A stretch of DNA of 64,000 bases, from positions 48,514,990 through 48,578,989 of the forward strand of contig CM031614.1 of the NCBI GenBank assembly GCA_018398815.1. The letters are read 5' to 3'. Shown here one piece after another: positions 21,901 to 33,245 of this stretch. Numbering within the stretch: the first letter of the stretch is position 1; every line of letters starts with the position of its first letter. The stretch comes from Conus ventricosus (taxonomy: Eukaryota > Mollusca > Gastropoda > Neogastropoda > Conidae). The translations under genes were made by a program, and so were the position numbers. The notes below the pieces were generated by a model, which was given only the letters and a program-made list of their open reading frames with translations, did no database searches and was not told where the DNA came from.

Positions 21901-22250
21901 GCTTTCCAGTTTCTCCCAATCTTCAGTTTCGTTTGCTCGTGGCAGGTTGAGTTTCAGGCGCTTGGCATCGAGGGCCTGTGCAAATTCCTTTTCCGAACCA
22001 ACAGCGTGGATGTCCTTGGCACGTGGTTTAAATCCTGGCCTTGGTCTTCCGATCTTATCTGCTGATGCAGTGCGCTGCTGCTCATTCAAAATGAGTCTTC
22101 ACACATCCCATCTTTGTAATTTCACTGAGACATTTTGGTGGTGCCAATGGAAGTCATCTTGAAGCATCCATGAGAAGTACGGGTTCAGCAGGCCTCAGGA
22201 ATGGATCCCAAAATGTGCCCAAGAGAGGTCGGGTAAATGACACGCCCAGC
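18945..22250 (-). pseudogene. RLE-type non-LTR retrotransposon (R2/NeSL/HERO-like), nearly complete (copy B)
   Basis: A non-LTR element that nicks target DNA with a restriction-like endonuclease and reverse-transcribes its RNA there. Reverse transcriptase blocks on the minus strand: SSGQYH/FRPISLTE (about 21170-21130), GIAMGCAISPILFVLAMELI near 20757-20700, and active site FMDD (20627-20616). Thumb region: GLETIDQCGLPGKYKVW and KINKFTRKWLGVPPCLTD. A C-x2-C-x7-H-x4-C zinc knuckle, CPLCHEKQTVEHVLSSC, lies at 19620-19570. The endonuclease (PD-(D/E)XK) shows RPDIVV (Asp 19279-19277) and IELTVP (Glu 19234-19232), followed by EIGARGFVG and AMAEAAERCSSWIW. The coding end is near 18948. Many frameshifts are present upstream of the RT, and the N-terminal part up to about 22250 is only loosely recognised. 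The element is probably dead. Confidence 0.85.
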
Positions 22251-22439
22251 CCTTTTCCCATAAAAGAAGATGAAACACAAGTTAGTTGTTCTTAAAGGAT
22301 GAGTTTCAAATCAAAAAAATCAGGAAGCCTGTCCCAGCAAACGGGAAGTTGCTGAAGCAGTCATGCTCACTGTGGTCTACCAAGCCATTCCACAGTGACA
22401 GAACCAGTAAGAACCTCAGAAGGTGGTATCAGGCTCCTT

Positions 22440-23008
22440 GAACAGCATAAAAAGACCAAAGGAAATCAAGAAGGTCCCGCAGTGACGGTTTTACATGGCA
22501 GGAGGCCACAGATCATGGCCAGAAAAAGCTGTGATATTAAGAGCATGGAAGCAGGATAACTAGATGAGGTGGGGTGACCCGCAAGTGCACAGCCAACTGT
22601 CTAGAATGAGAGGACCATCCTGAATGATGAGGAAGAGACCAGATATAGCACTCCTCTCAGGTTCATCAAAACAAATGATCCTGATTGAGTTCACTGTGCC
22701 ATATGAAAGTAAAATGAGGGAAGCTCGCATCAACCAGGCTGAGAAGTATGCCAGTCTACCAGTCTACCTACAGTTTCAGGAAGCATGGCTTCCAAACCAA
22801 AGCCTCACTGTAGAGATTGGAGCAAGGGGTTGTTGGCTCACCATTCTGTGGTCTTGTGAAACAACACTCTGTTTTCGGTAAGAAGAGGTTCAAAGTCGTG
22901 AAAGCAATAACAGAGGCAGCTGAAAAGACTTACAGGTGGATCTGGTTGAGCAAGAGCAAAAGTGAATTTCATGCAGCTCAAATTTCCCAATATACAACAG
23001 GCGTGTGA
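22440..23008 (+). mobile_element. RLE-type LINE, C-terminal endonuclease fragment (copy C)
   Basis: Plus-strand relative of copy B: RKRPDIALL (Asp 22642-22644), MILIEFTVPYES (Glu 22687-22689), SLTVEIGARG and AITEAAEKTYRWIWLSKSKSEFHAAQ. The PD-(D/E)XK signature is preserved but the frame shifts near 22840. Only the part from the endonuclease on is present, a 5'-truncated insertion typical of non-LTR elements. It lies head to head with copy B. Confidence 0.8.
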
Positions 23009-23236
23009 TGGTTGTGTGGGTTGTCTGTTGGAAAAGGCATGCCATGAGATGGCCACTCATCTGTTTGCAGGTTTGAATCCCGCCAGCATCAAAACCGATC
23101 AGACAATAGAAAAATATGTAGGAATCATGACCTGAATGCTGTTCAGCTCTTTTAGATTGGTACAATTTCAGGCCCAAATGCATATCTAAGCAGGATTTCT
23201 TGACCAAAGACCAGCTGCTACTAAGGCCCTACAAGC
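23009..23236 (+). mobile_element. tRNA-like/SINE-like module after LINE copy C
   Basis: A-box-like TGGTTGTGTGGGTTG (23009-23023) and B-box-like GGTTTGAATCC (23070-23080), followed by a body with CAGCTCTTTTAGATTGG equivalent to that after copies A and B. It directly follows the LINE end AAATTTCCCAATATACAACA. Confidence 0.65.
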
Positions 23237-23983
23237 TTTTTTTTGTACTAAGGGGAAGGAATGATACAAATGATAACAGCGTATCTTAAAATCCAGTATG
23301 CATGATTCCGACAAGTTCTTACAAATAATAGGTAGATTGATATGCACAGCTACCGACACAGACAGAAAGTGGATATTGTATGCTACTCTTTGCTAAGGTT
23401 TACACCACCTCCACGCCTCAGAATCCCCTTGTCATTAGTGAGCATATTCATGATAGGCCGTGGGATGGGGATGAGGGGAGAGGGAAGTATTTAGCACTTG
23501 TAATATTTTAGTATGTTTACTTGTTAGTTGTTTTGTTCAGTAACTTGGATTACATTTTCTTTAAAGTCTGATTACTTGTTATTCACTTTTGTTTACTAGT
23601 TTGTGTTACTTCTAATTTTTAGGTTTGTGTACTTGTTATTTTATGCTTTTGTTTAGTAGCATGTTTTGTTGTTGTTGTTGTTTTTTACTTGCATTTGTTT
23701 TGGTTTACTAGTTTGGGCTACTTTTAATTTGAAGTATATTTACTTATTATTTGATTTTGTTTAGAAGCTTGGGTTTCTGTGTGCCATTCTTATGTTTCTA
23801 ACAGTTTCCTTGAGTTTTGTATCCTGAGAACATAGAAGCAGAACGGTATAAAGTATAACATCACTATATTTAGAAATATCAGTTTTGGGTTGATTTCCAC
23901 CTTCTCTGTTTTAAAGCAGGTCCAACAGAGCAACAACAAAAAAGCACTTCTACCCAAATGAAATAAGCTCATAAAATATATGA

Positions 23984-24138
23984 CAAACAGAAATTTGATT
24001 AACACATTCATGAGTAGATATATATCATAAATATAAAACTAACGGAAATTCGATTAACATATTCATGAATGGATATATATCATAAGCACAAAGCTAACAC
24101 AAATTTGATTAACTTATTCATGAATGGATATATATCAG
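23984..24138. repeat. Tandem repeat, about 58 bp x 3
   Basis: Three imperfect copies of an A+T-rich unit containing ACA-AAATTTGATTAAC and ATTCATGAATGGATATATAT. Confidence 0.85.
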
Positions 24139-24320
24139 AACAGTTGTGTTCTTAGTCAAAGGGGTTGAAGGAGAAGAACATAATTTTATTAGACCTTTGT
24201 ATTCCCTAAGAAAGTTGCTCTATGAATGTTCAAGGCAGATAAAAGATGTGGCAGTACATGTGAAAATCCATTGTGGCATTTCAGTGAATAAGGGAATGCT
24301 TCGCAGTGCCCAAAGTCATT

Positions 24321-24388
24321 CATGAGGTTTCAGTGGATACCATCATGAGGTTTCAGTGGATACCATCATGAGGTTTGAATGGATAACA
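24321..24388. repeat. Tandem repeat, 23 bp x 3
   Basis: Two exact copies of CATGAGGTTTCAGTGGATAC plus CAT, followed by a third, diverged copy. Confidence 0.85.
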
Positions 24389-24507
24389 GGCAAATACTTG
24401 GTAGTGTTCATTTCCTTTCTGGTATCCAAACCAAAGAGTTTTTTTGGGGGAAAAAACCACAAACAAAAATGCGTTTGTTGAATTCAACCCTAAAATTTTA
24501 GATTTTT

Positions 24508-24886
24508 TTTTTTCCCAGTTTCCACTTGTCCTCTTCGTAAAAAAGAAAAAAAAAGAAAGGGAGACAGAATTAATCAGTTACTGAAGAGCAAGTTTGTACT
24601 TCTGTTTTTCCAGCTGTCCTTTTTGCAAAAAACAAAACCAAAAAGGGGAGACAGTATTAGTCAAATATTCAAGAGTGAGTTTGTAGTTATGTTTTTCCAG
24701 GTCCTTTTGAAAAAAAAACAAACAAAACAAACAAACAAACAAAAACAATAAAAAGGAAGACAGTATGAACAGTTACTGAGAGTGAGTTTCTAGGTATGTT
24801 TTTTCAGCTGTTTTTTCAAAACAAAAATAAAAGGGGAGACAGTATTAACCATTACTGAAGAGTGCATGTGTACTTCTGTTTCTCAG
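24508..24886 (+). repeat. Tandem repeat, about 95-105 bp x 4, each unit with a splice-acceptor-like end
   Basis: Units share a poly-purine core (AAAAGGGGAGACAGTATTA), then GTTACTGAAGAGTGAGTTTG and TACTTCTGTTTTTCCAG. The last unit ends TACTTCTGTTTCTCAG at 24886, directly before an exon-like open segment. Each unit therefore carries a pyrimidine tract plus AG. Confidence 0.75.
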
Positions 24887-25077
24887 ATCACGGCCTGCCA
24901 ATCACCAGACTGAAGGTTGAACAGCAGAACCCAAGAGGACAACTCTGTGAATGTCTGACTATCAGCAGCAGCAGGGTTTTGTATCTGACCCGAGGAAAGA
25001 ATCGCCAGATGTTACGATTATCATCATGTCATAAACAGAACTGGGTCAGTCAGGTGCTAACTGGAGTCTGCAACTGA
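24887..25077 (+). CDS. Candidate (possibly terminal) exon of an unidentified host gene
   Basis: After a good 3' splice-site-like sequence (TTCTGTTTCTCAG), 63 codons are open in phase 1 to a TGA at 25075-25077. The amino-acid composition is varied and protein-like (LPITRLKVEQQNPRGQLCE, VLYLTRGKNRQMLRLS, NWVSQVLTG). An internal CAG-GTGCTA at about 25051 could serve as a weak donor. No family is recognised and no partner exons are proved. The duplicated copy at 34906-35097 is disrupted by indels. An open frame of this length can occur by chance. Confidence 0.35.
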
Positions 25078-26208
25078 GTGCTATGTGAATGGAAATGTTG
25101 AATTGGGTCTTACAAAGAAATTTGTTGATTCAGACATTTTGATGAAGACATCAAATTATTTTTAAGAATATGAGAAATCTGAAATTGGTCAATTCAAAAT
25201 TAATTTGATGTAAATGTGTTAGCAGTAAAATGTTTTAAATATCTTGTGCAAAAGGGTGTTTAATGTAATACATATCAATGTTGCAGAATACTTTAGGAGT
25301 GACAAACATATAATCGTGGCTTTGCAAAGAGCTGGTTGACCCTGAGGTTTTTGCATGATGAGAAATGTAAAATGGTGATTTGGGGGTTCATTGAACACTT
25401 TCTTAATGCGAACATGGATTTCATTGCATCAAATAGATCAATTTAGAATGACGTGTTGAAACAAAGTGCAAAGCTCTCTGTTTTTGTTTATTTCATGCAC
25501 TGGAACTCTGTTAATTTCTAATTACTTTGATGAAATGTCATATAAATGTGGCTTTTGAATTTGATTAAAAAAAATAGCAGCAGTTGATCCGTTTTTTCCT
25601 TGTGTGTCTTTCCACTTCCCTCAAGGTTAGAAACATGAAGATTGTTCAGAATGAAAGCAATTTTTTAAAAGAAGAGAAGCAAAAAGCACACACTTTTGAA
25701 ACTGTTTTTTTCAAAATCTGAACTGGAGTTTGAATTTAAGCAGTTAGATGTTGAACATTTTCAAGCAACGTTATAACTTTGAACACTAGGTTTGTTGACT
25801 TCTTTGAATCATTTGATGAATTCCTTAACCCAGACAAGACCTCAAGCTGCCAACAGCCAAGGGCAGTGAGTTTGTTTAGGTTTTTTTTTTTTCTCAGGGC
25901 ATGGATGTAGGGCTGGCCACGGGCTTCACAGTCACAGACAGTTGAAAGCCAAGAACAAAATAGTGAAAAGCAAAACATCTGGGGCATTTGAAAAACCAGG
26001 TTACCTGGGACTGTGATTCTCTATGCAATACTTATTGAGATGACAACAAATTGATTGACTTTTAATGCGAAGAACAGAGACACATAGAGCTAAACAAGAT
26101 TGAATATATAAAAAGTGTCCATGTGTTTGAAAATAAACAAAATTGAATGTACAAAAAGTTTGCATGTGTTTAAAATATTCTTGCATGCACTGTATAATAA
26201 CCTGGAAT

Positions 26209-26211
26209 TGT

Positions 26212-26245
<34 letters not shown>

Positions 26246-26306
26246 AGTAGTGTAGTAGTAGTACTTTCATTTTTACGTCTTTTCACAAAATTGTGTGATA
26301 TTAGAC

Positions 26307-26344
<38 letters not shown>

Positions 26345-26631
26345 GTATGTGTGTGATGCATAGGTGTGTGGAAGTGCACGCAAAATATGGAATATTTACT
26401 ACTTAAAACATTATAGCAAATATCTAACAGGACTACATATTAAACAAAAGGTAACTTTGAAAGCAAAATCAATATCAGAAAAAACATCAGTCACTGTCAT
26501 GCCTAATAAACATGGTAAGTATCCCTTAAGAGTCACACAATCAAATAAAACGTGGGCTCTCGACACGTTTGCCTTACCACATATGCATTTTGTTCCTGCA
26601 CTATATTTCGTTCTGAATGCGTCAAGTTTCA

Positions 26632-26701
<70 letters not shown>
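26209..26701. repeat. (TG)n and (GA)n microsatellites
   Basis: (TG)n at 26209-26246, (GA)n at 26307-26341 and a longer, pure (TG)n at 26636-26701. Confidence 0.95.
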
Positions 26702-26704
<3 letters not shown>

Positions 26705-27017
26705 TATATGCATTGTTTGCTCAGACATGAATATTTAGAAGTATTTTGTTCTCTGGAAATGTGTTTTTTAGTGTGATGAAAGTGGGTTGATCTTGTTGAT
26801 GTTTTTCTTTTCCCTGCTGAATGGATATTTTTGCTCGCTGCAAAATTGTTTTGACTTAATACAAAACAGTTTAGAGTGCTTTGTTGATGAGAAATACATT
26901 TTATGGCTCGACAAATGGATCTGGTGTGTTTTTGTGTAATACCTCTGAACATTTATCTGCTTCTTTATGGAAAAAGAAATAACTTTGTTATGGCTTAACA
27001 GAAAACTTACTGTGCCT

Positions 27018-27335
27018 GATGTTTTGGTGACGCATAGCTTTCAAAGTTTTTGGAGTAAATTTTGAACCAGAAATAGATAATAATGACTCGATGTGGAACT
27101 GGTCCATCCAGAGTTGTTTTGATGACACATAGCTTTCAAAGTTGTTGGAGTGCATTTTGAACCAGAAATAGATGATAATGACTCAGTGTGGAACTGGTCA
27201 GTCCAGAGTTGTTTTGATGACACATAGCTTTCAAAGTGTTTGGAGTACATTTTGAACCAGAAATAGATGATAATGACTCAGTGTGGAACTGGTCAGTCCG
27301 GAGTTGTTTTGATGCAATTCAAATGAACAGTTGCA
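27018..27335. repeat. Tandem repeat, about 97 bp x 3.3
   Basis: Units carry GATGACACATAGCTTTCAAA, then TTTTGAACCAGAAATAGATG and ATAATGACTCAGTGTGGAAC. Indel-rich copies occur in duplication unit 2 at about 37045-37350. Confidence 0.9.
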
Positions 27336-28284
27336 GAGTGCTTTGTTGAAAAGAAACATTTCCATGTTTGACAGGTATTTTGTTGATCCAGAGGTGTATT
27401 CAGGCAAGTTAAGTGAACGTTTACAGAGTATTTTGCAATGGAGAAACAGATTTAGGTTTGTAAAGCACTTTGCTCATCCAGATGTAATGAATGTGCCCAG
27501 TGGGTGAACACATTTTTGACTGGACAATAAATGAGTTAAAATGCATTACTGATTAATATTGGCAAAGTATTCAGTAAGTGAGAAATGCATTTGTTGTTGG
27601 ACAGTTGATTCATCAGTGTGAGATGTGGAAGTGGGCAGGCAAGGAGATTAGTAAAAATATTGATGGATACAATGGAATCATTGTATAATAAAGTAGGGGT
27701 TGTGTTGTAGTATTTCATGCTTCATACAGGATTTTTGGTTGATTTGTTTTTATTGTCAAGATTTTTCTTAAATGTTTTTTTTTTTTAGCATTGACCAAGA
27801 AACTAATGTATGCTTGTGTTTTCATCAAGTAGTATGGATGAAAAAGGAGCTGTTTGTTGATAGGAAGATATCACAGATATTTGGGTAGTTCTGTTTTCTG
27901 TTATTACATCATTGATTATTGATGTGGGCTTTCTTCATTTTTCATGTCTGTTATTGTGAAGGTCATTCCTTGAATCTGTTAAGCATCAGCAAAATGTGAT
28001 ATGTCATTACTTGTTTGTGCTTGAAAGCTGGGCACCCTATTGGTGCTGGGGTCCCTGACCGACACGGTTGTCGTTAGTGTTGTGAAGATTTAGGAAAACA
28101 ACCTGCCAGAAAAAAAGGCAGTGTAACAAGAAGTCACTCTGTACATTATATGTATCTTGACACATCAGGTTTTCAAGTCACAAATACTTCATTCACTGGC
28201 TTGAACTCAGAGGTTCATCATTATTGAGAGATTACCCTGTGGAACCATTTTGTATCCTTCTTAAATGGCCACATTCCATTATTG

Positions 28285-28565
28285 AGTGTACTTATAAAGT
28301 GCCTGACCTTGATTAAAGACCAAGTACTAGGCACTTTACAGTCCACACACTGGTTGATGCGACAGCTGCCCACCTGGGTTCAGCAGACTGAAGAGCTGCC
28401 TCTAGGCATTAATCATACACTGTACTGTGCCATTCAGTCGATTATTGTCACTCATTCCTTAATGTTTCACAGAGGATGCATGCTGTGTGTATATGTGTCA
28501 TCCATACCAACGACCAAACTGGCCTTTCCTTCCAAAAGTAAAAGAGAGATATATGGAGATGATGT
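28285..28565 (-). mobile_element. SINE fragment (same family as 41.8-42.3 kb), 3' part
   Basis: Shares, in order, a TACTTATAAAGTGCC block, a CTAGGCACTTTACA block, the GACTGAAGAG block and CATCCATACCAACGACCAAA with the SINE at 41823-42327. The tRNA-like head is missing. Orientation is by analogy with that copy. Confidence 0.6.
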
Positions 28566-29254
28566 GTAAACAAAGCACTTGTGTGCATGCATGATAGTGG
28601 TGGGATTTTTTGTTTGTTGTTTGTTTGTTGTTGTTTTTTGGGGGGGAGTGTGTTTTTGTGTGTTTGTGTTCTTTCCTCATCTGTCACACCACGTATCAAA
28701 GTTTATGTGTCTGTGAAATGGCTTTTCACAGGCAAGATTTCATGTTTGTATTTGGATGCATGCTTTCACACACCAAACTCTGTGTTTGTTCAACTATCCA
28801 CAAATTTGGCTACCTTGGTAGTTGCAGGAGGGAGGTAATATATTCTTACCAAGGAATCTTAGCTACCGAAACAATTTCTTTTTTAATCTGAAAACAGTCA
28901 TTTAAATTCTTTTGTGGGTTTACAGTGAGGAAAGCTGTGTGGGTTTGTAAAGTTCCTTTGATCTTCTTCAGTTAAGTTTAGATCATAACTTTCATATGCA
29001 TGTAGATGTGTACATTTGTTTTGTGACCTTGGCCAGAAGGTAATGCCATACAACTTCACGGTGCTAATCATTCCATTGTTCACAGTTTTGTATCCTGAAA
29101 GTCGTGGCGTTCAAAACTGTTCAAAACAGTTGGGGTGGTTTTTTTTTTGTTTTTGTTATAACTATCATTCAGAGTACGAAGAGTGTCAGGGAGCAAATAA
29201 CCTTCAATAACTGAATTTTCAAACTGTCCATTATTCATGTTTCAAGGTCATCAC
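28566..29254. other. Stretch without recognised features
   Basis: T/G-rich non-coding sequence; nothing specific recognised. Confidence 0.4.
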
Positions 29255-30225
29255 TGTGGCAGTTTTGTCGGTTTTTGTGCAGTGTTCACCCTGGGGGAAA
29301 CTATGGGTGCCTTATTGTGCTGTGTTCTTTGGTAGCCATGGTGGCCATTATGTAATATCTGCTCTGTACAAGTTTACAAGATCCGTATTGTGCTGTATCC
29401 TGTGGCAGTTACTGTTGTGGCCATTATGTAGTGCCTGTTCTATACTGTGGCAGTTGTTGAGGTGACTGTGATGTACTGTCTCTTCTATCCTGAGGCAGTT
29501 GTTGAGCTGATGGTGATGTAATGTCTGTCATGTCCATAGGCAGTTTGGATGTCTGTTATGTAGTGTCTGTTGAATCCTGTTGCATGTTGTTTTGGCAGTT
29601 TATGTGATGTCTATTCTGTCCTGTGCAATGGTGGTAACTGTTACATGATGTCTGTTCTGTTCTGTGCAATTGTGGTAACTGTTACATTGATGTCTGTTCT
29701 GTTATGTGGCAGTTGTGGTGGACATTAATTATTGTCTGCAGTGTTCTAAAGCAGTTGTTAAGGAGGCTGCTGTGTAGCGTCTGTTCTATCCTGTGGCAGT
29801 TGTGCTGGCTTTTATTAAACTCTTTGTCTTGGAAGCTGTTGTGGTGGCAGTTACGTGGGGTCTGTCCTATCCTGTGGCATTTGTTTGGGGCAGTTACGTG
29901 CTGGTGTCTGTTCCTCCTGTGGCATGTTGTTTGGGCAGTTATGTGCTGGTGTCTGTCCTATCCTGTGGCATGTTGTTTGGGGCAGTTACATGCTGGTGTC
30001 TGTTCCTCCTGTGGCAGTTGCTGTGTTAACAGTTCCATGATGTCTGTTCTGTTCTAGGCAGTTGCTGTGATGGCTGTAATGCAGTGTCTGTTTGCCGTTG
30101 CTGTGGTTGCCGTTGAATAGTGTCTGTTCTGTAGGGGACCAGTTGCCCATATCATGCTGTATGTTGTGGCTGTTGTGTTGTCTGTCACTGTATGTCTGTT
30201 CTGTAGAAGATTGTAGGTTCATTTT
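29255..30225. repeat. Irregular minisatellite, about 50-60 bp units
   Basis: Repeated motif CTGTGGCAGTTG-TG(G)-TG followed by ATGTAGTGTCTGTTCTATCC, in about 17-19 diverged copies. The equivalent in unit 2 is at about 39310-40250. Confidence 0.8.
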
Positions 30226-30663
30226 GTGTCAATATTGTTACCAATGCTGGTGGCTTCTCTGATGTCATGTTTTGGCTTGCATGATTTTTGTCACACTGAT
30301 GATTATTTTACTGTATACTTTGAACTGGAGATATGAAGTCCAGTGTGTGTGATGTTGATTGAAAGTCATGGGATGCTGCCTTTATGCCAGACAGCATTGC
30401 AAGCTGAAAATTACTGTGTATGTATTTGGAACCTTTTTGTTTTAAAAACAAGGCTCAAGATACCAAACACTAAAGGTGTGAATGTAAAATGCCAGGTCTG
30501 ACCAAAGCAAGTGTGTTTGTTGGGATTGGAAGTTGCAAAGTGGGTGGGGAATTTGTGAGGCAACCCAACTTTCAAGATATTCGCAGCTACTTCAGTCCCA
30601 GTGTTAATCTGTTTTTGTTTTTTCTGTTTTTTCCCACCCATCAACCTTTCAGAATTGATGATA

Positions 30664-32250
30664 ATCACTGTCGTGTCATCCATGAAGGCCTTTGAGAGGA
30701 GCATCATGTATCCTCGCCAAGGTCTGTTTGACTCGCGTTGTTAGTTGCTGCATTCAAATGAGTTCCATTTGCCAGCACGAACAGTATCGGGGAAATGCAC
30801 ACCATTGCAATGGCCCACTTCCAAGTAGATCCAATCAGTTGTGTACTCCTTGGTAAGAAACCGCATTGAAAGCCATTGAATACTTCTTGAGCATGTCGCC
30901 GATGATTCTTAATGGCATCCTGGTAGCAAACTCAAGATACCACTGTATCATCTCATGGGCACAGATCCAATAAGCGTTGCCAGATCAAGCACACTACATC
31001 AGGTCCTCTCTTTCTGTTTTTGCTTTTTGGATTTGCCTCCCAATCATTGTGGCGTGTTCTACACAGCCAGCCACGCCAGGGAAGCCACTTTTTCTGGACT
31101 GACACATCCAAGTACTTGTTTTCCATCAGGTACTAGGCAGCCTTGCAGCCATGACAGAGAAGAAGATTTTCCTCGACCTCAGTTAGTGATATTGGCCTGA
31201 ACTGGCTGATGTCACATGAGTTTTGCTCCTTGGGATGTACACACCATCTGCTCAGTCCACTGCCACTGATCATCTGGATTACTCCAAGCCGATCGCAGCA
31301 TCCTGTGGCGCCACTCCATCACACCTTGTGGACATTTCTTGTAAAGCTGGTAAGGTATTCCCGTTTTGGCCCAGGTGATGATTTTGCTCTGGCTTGTCAC
31401 CACCTCTTGATTTTCCGCACGTTGATGCTTGCCATTGAACTGTTCCTCAGGAGGTATGTTGCCACACACCAGACCTTGAATGTCAGTGTGCTTTGCGCTC
31501 TGTGAGTCAAGAGTATGTTTTTCCTCAGACGCTCAAGAACTCCGTGGTCCACACTAGGTCAAGATTTGATGCTCAAACATGTTCTGGCAAAACTGGACGG
31601 GTCTCTGAAGAAGCGCTCTGTGTCCTTCTACTTTTGCTCTCCTCTTCCCTCGCAGATTCCGCTTTGCTGAGGAGTGTTTTTTTCTTTCAGGTCTTCCCAC
31701 AGTTTTTTCCAACCTTGTTTTTCACTGGCAGTGCGTCTCATTTGCTTCTGAGGTTGTTTCTTTTGGAGTCGATCTTGTCCATCTTTTCTTGCGTCTGGAT
31801 TTCTTTGAGTGTTTTCACTTTGGGTAGTTTTACTCCATAGGCGGTCTCCTACATGTGGCATACACAATGTCCCAATAGGTGTCTATTTGTGTTCCAGGTG
31901 CTTTTCCCTATCATGCATCGAGTCTTTGGAACGATTTTGGCATCCAGTTTCTCCCAATCTTCAGTTTTCTTTGCTCGGGCAAGGTTAGTTCCAGGCGCTT
32001 GCATCGAGGCGCCTGTGCTAAAAATCCATAATCCAACCAACAGCGTGATGTCCTTGGCACTGTGGTTCTAAAATCCCTGGTCCTTGTATTCCGACTTCTT
32101 TATCTGCTGATGCAGTGCGCGTGCTCTCTCATTCAGATGAGTCTTCACACATCCCATCTTTGTATTTCACTAGACAGTTTGTGGCCAATGAAGTCATCTG
32201 AAAGCAACCATTAGAATACAGGTTCATCAGCAGGCCCCTCAGGAATGGAT
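30664..32250 (-). pseudogene. RLE-type LINE reverse transcriptase, second partial copy (duplicate of copy B)
   Basis: Contains the duplicated 5' two-thirds of copy B, from the FMDD codons (about 30676-30690) up to the N-terminal region. Fragments such as GIPYQLYKKCPQG and YGVKLPK-like pieces are readable but interrupted every 50-100 codons. The thumb, zinc knuckle and endonuclease are absent because the duplication boundary cuts the element at the active site. Confidence 0.8.
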
Positions 32251-32639
32251 CCAAATGTGCCCAAGAAGGTCTGTAATGACACGACAGTCCTTTCCATTAA
32301 AGAAATGAACACAAGTTAGTTTTTTTCTTAAAGGGATGATTTCAAATCAAAGAAATCAGAAGCCGTCCCAGCAAACAGAAGTTTGCTGAAGCAGTACATG
32401 CTACTATCACTGTGGTCTACCAACCCATTTCCAACAGTGACAGAACCAGTAAAAACCTCAGAAGGTATCCAGCCTCCTTAGAAAGCATAAAAAGACCAAA
32501 GGAAATCAAGAAGGTCCAGCAAGTGAACGGATCTACATGGCAGGAGCCACAGATCATGGCCAAAACAGCTGTGATATTAAAGAGCATGTAAGCAGGGCTA
32601 ACTAGATGAGGTGGATGACTGCATAGCACAGCCAACTGT

Positions 32640-33245
32640 CAAGAATAAGGACATCCTGAATGATGAGAAAGACATATATATCACTCCTCTCAGGTTCATC
32701 AAAACAAATGATCCTGATTGAGTCACTTGCCAAATGAAGTAAAATGAGAAGCTCGCATCAACCAGGCTGAGAAGTATGCCAGTCTTACCAGTCTCCTACA
32801 GTTTCAGGAAAGCATGGCATCCAACCAAAGCCTCACTGTAGAGATTGGAGCAAGGGGTTTGTTGGCCTCACCATTCTGTGGTCTTGTAAACAACACATCT
32901 GTTTTCGATAAGAAGGAGTTTCAAAAGTCCGTGAAAGCAATAACAAGTCAGCTGAAAAACTTAACAGTGATCTGGAAGAGCAAAGCAAAAGTGAATTTCA
33001 TGCAACTCAAATTTCCCAATATACAACAGGCGTGTGATGGTTGTGTGAGGTTGTCTGTTCGAAAAGGCCTGCCATGAGAGGCCACTCAACTTTGCAGGTT
33101 TGAATCCCGCCAGCATCAAAACCGATCAGCACAATAGAAAAAAATGTAGGAATCATGACCTGAATGCTGTTCAGACTCTTTTAGATTGTACAATTTCAGG
33201 CCCAAAAGCATACTAACAGGATTTCTTGACCAAAGACCAGCTGCT
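32640..33245 (+). mobile_element. RLE-type LINE tail plus tRNA-like module (duplicate of copy C)
   Basis: Matches 22640-23236 with many small indels. SLTVEIGARGL is still readable at about 32826-32858. The B-box-like GTTTGAATCC lies near 33100. Confidence 0.75.

Larger units (their letters stand above)
23237..24507. other. A+T-rich non-coding stretch with short tandem repeats
   Basis: No gene recognised. It contains a roughly 58-bp tandem triplet at 23984-24138 (core TTGATTAACA-ATTCATGA-TGGATATATATCA) and a 23-bp triplet at 24321-24388 (CATGAGGTTTCAGTGGATAC). Confidence 0.6.
25078..28284. other. Non-coding stretch with microsatellites and a tandem repeat
   Basis: No gene supported. (TG)n at 26209-26246 and 26636-26701, (GA)n at 26307-26341 and a roughly 97-bp tandem repeat at 27018-27335 are present. 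Confidence 0.6.
20610..30660 (+). repeat. Tandem duplication unit 1 (about 10 kb)
   Basis: Sequence from about 20610 to 30660 recurs in the same orientation at about 30661-40690. Matching anchors include 20634 with 30689, 23281 with 33301, 24887 with 34906 and 28285 with about 38330, an offset near 10.02-10.06 kb. Unit 1 has the more regular sequence, for example longer open LINE frames and a pure (TG)n tract at 26636-26701. Its left boundary falls at the FMDD active-site codons of the minus-strand LINE. Confidence 0.9.

Noticed and set aside
29704..30057. Trp/Cys/Val-rich open frame of 117 codons
   Set aside because: It follows the period of the 50-60-bp minisatellite and has no protein-like features.
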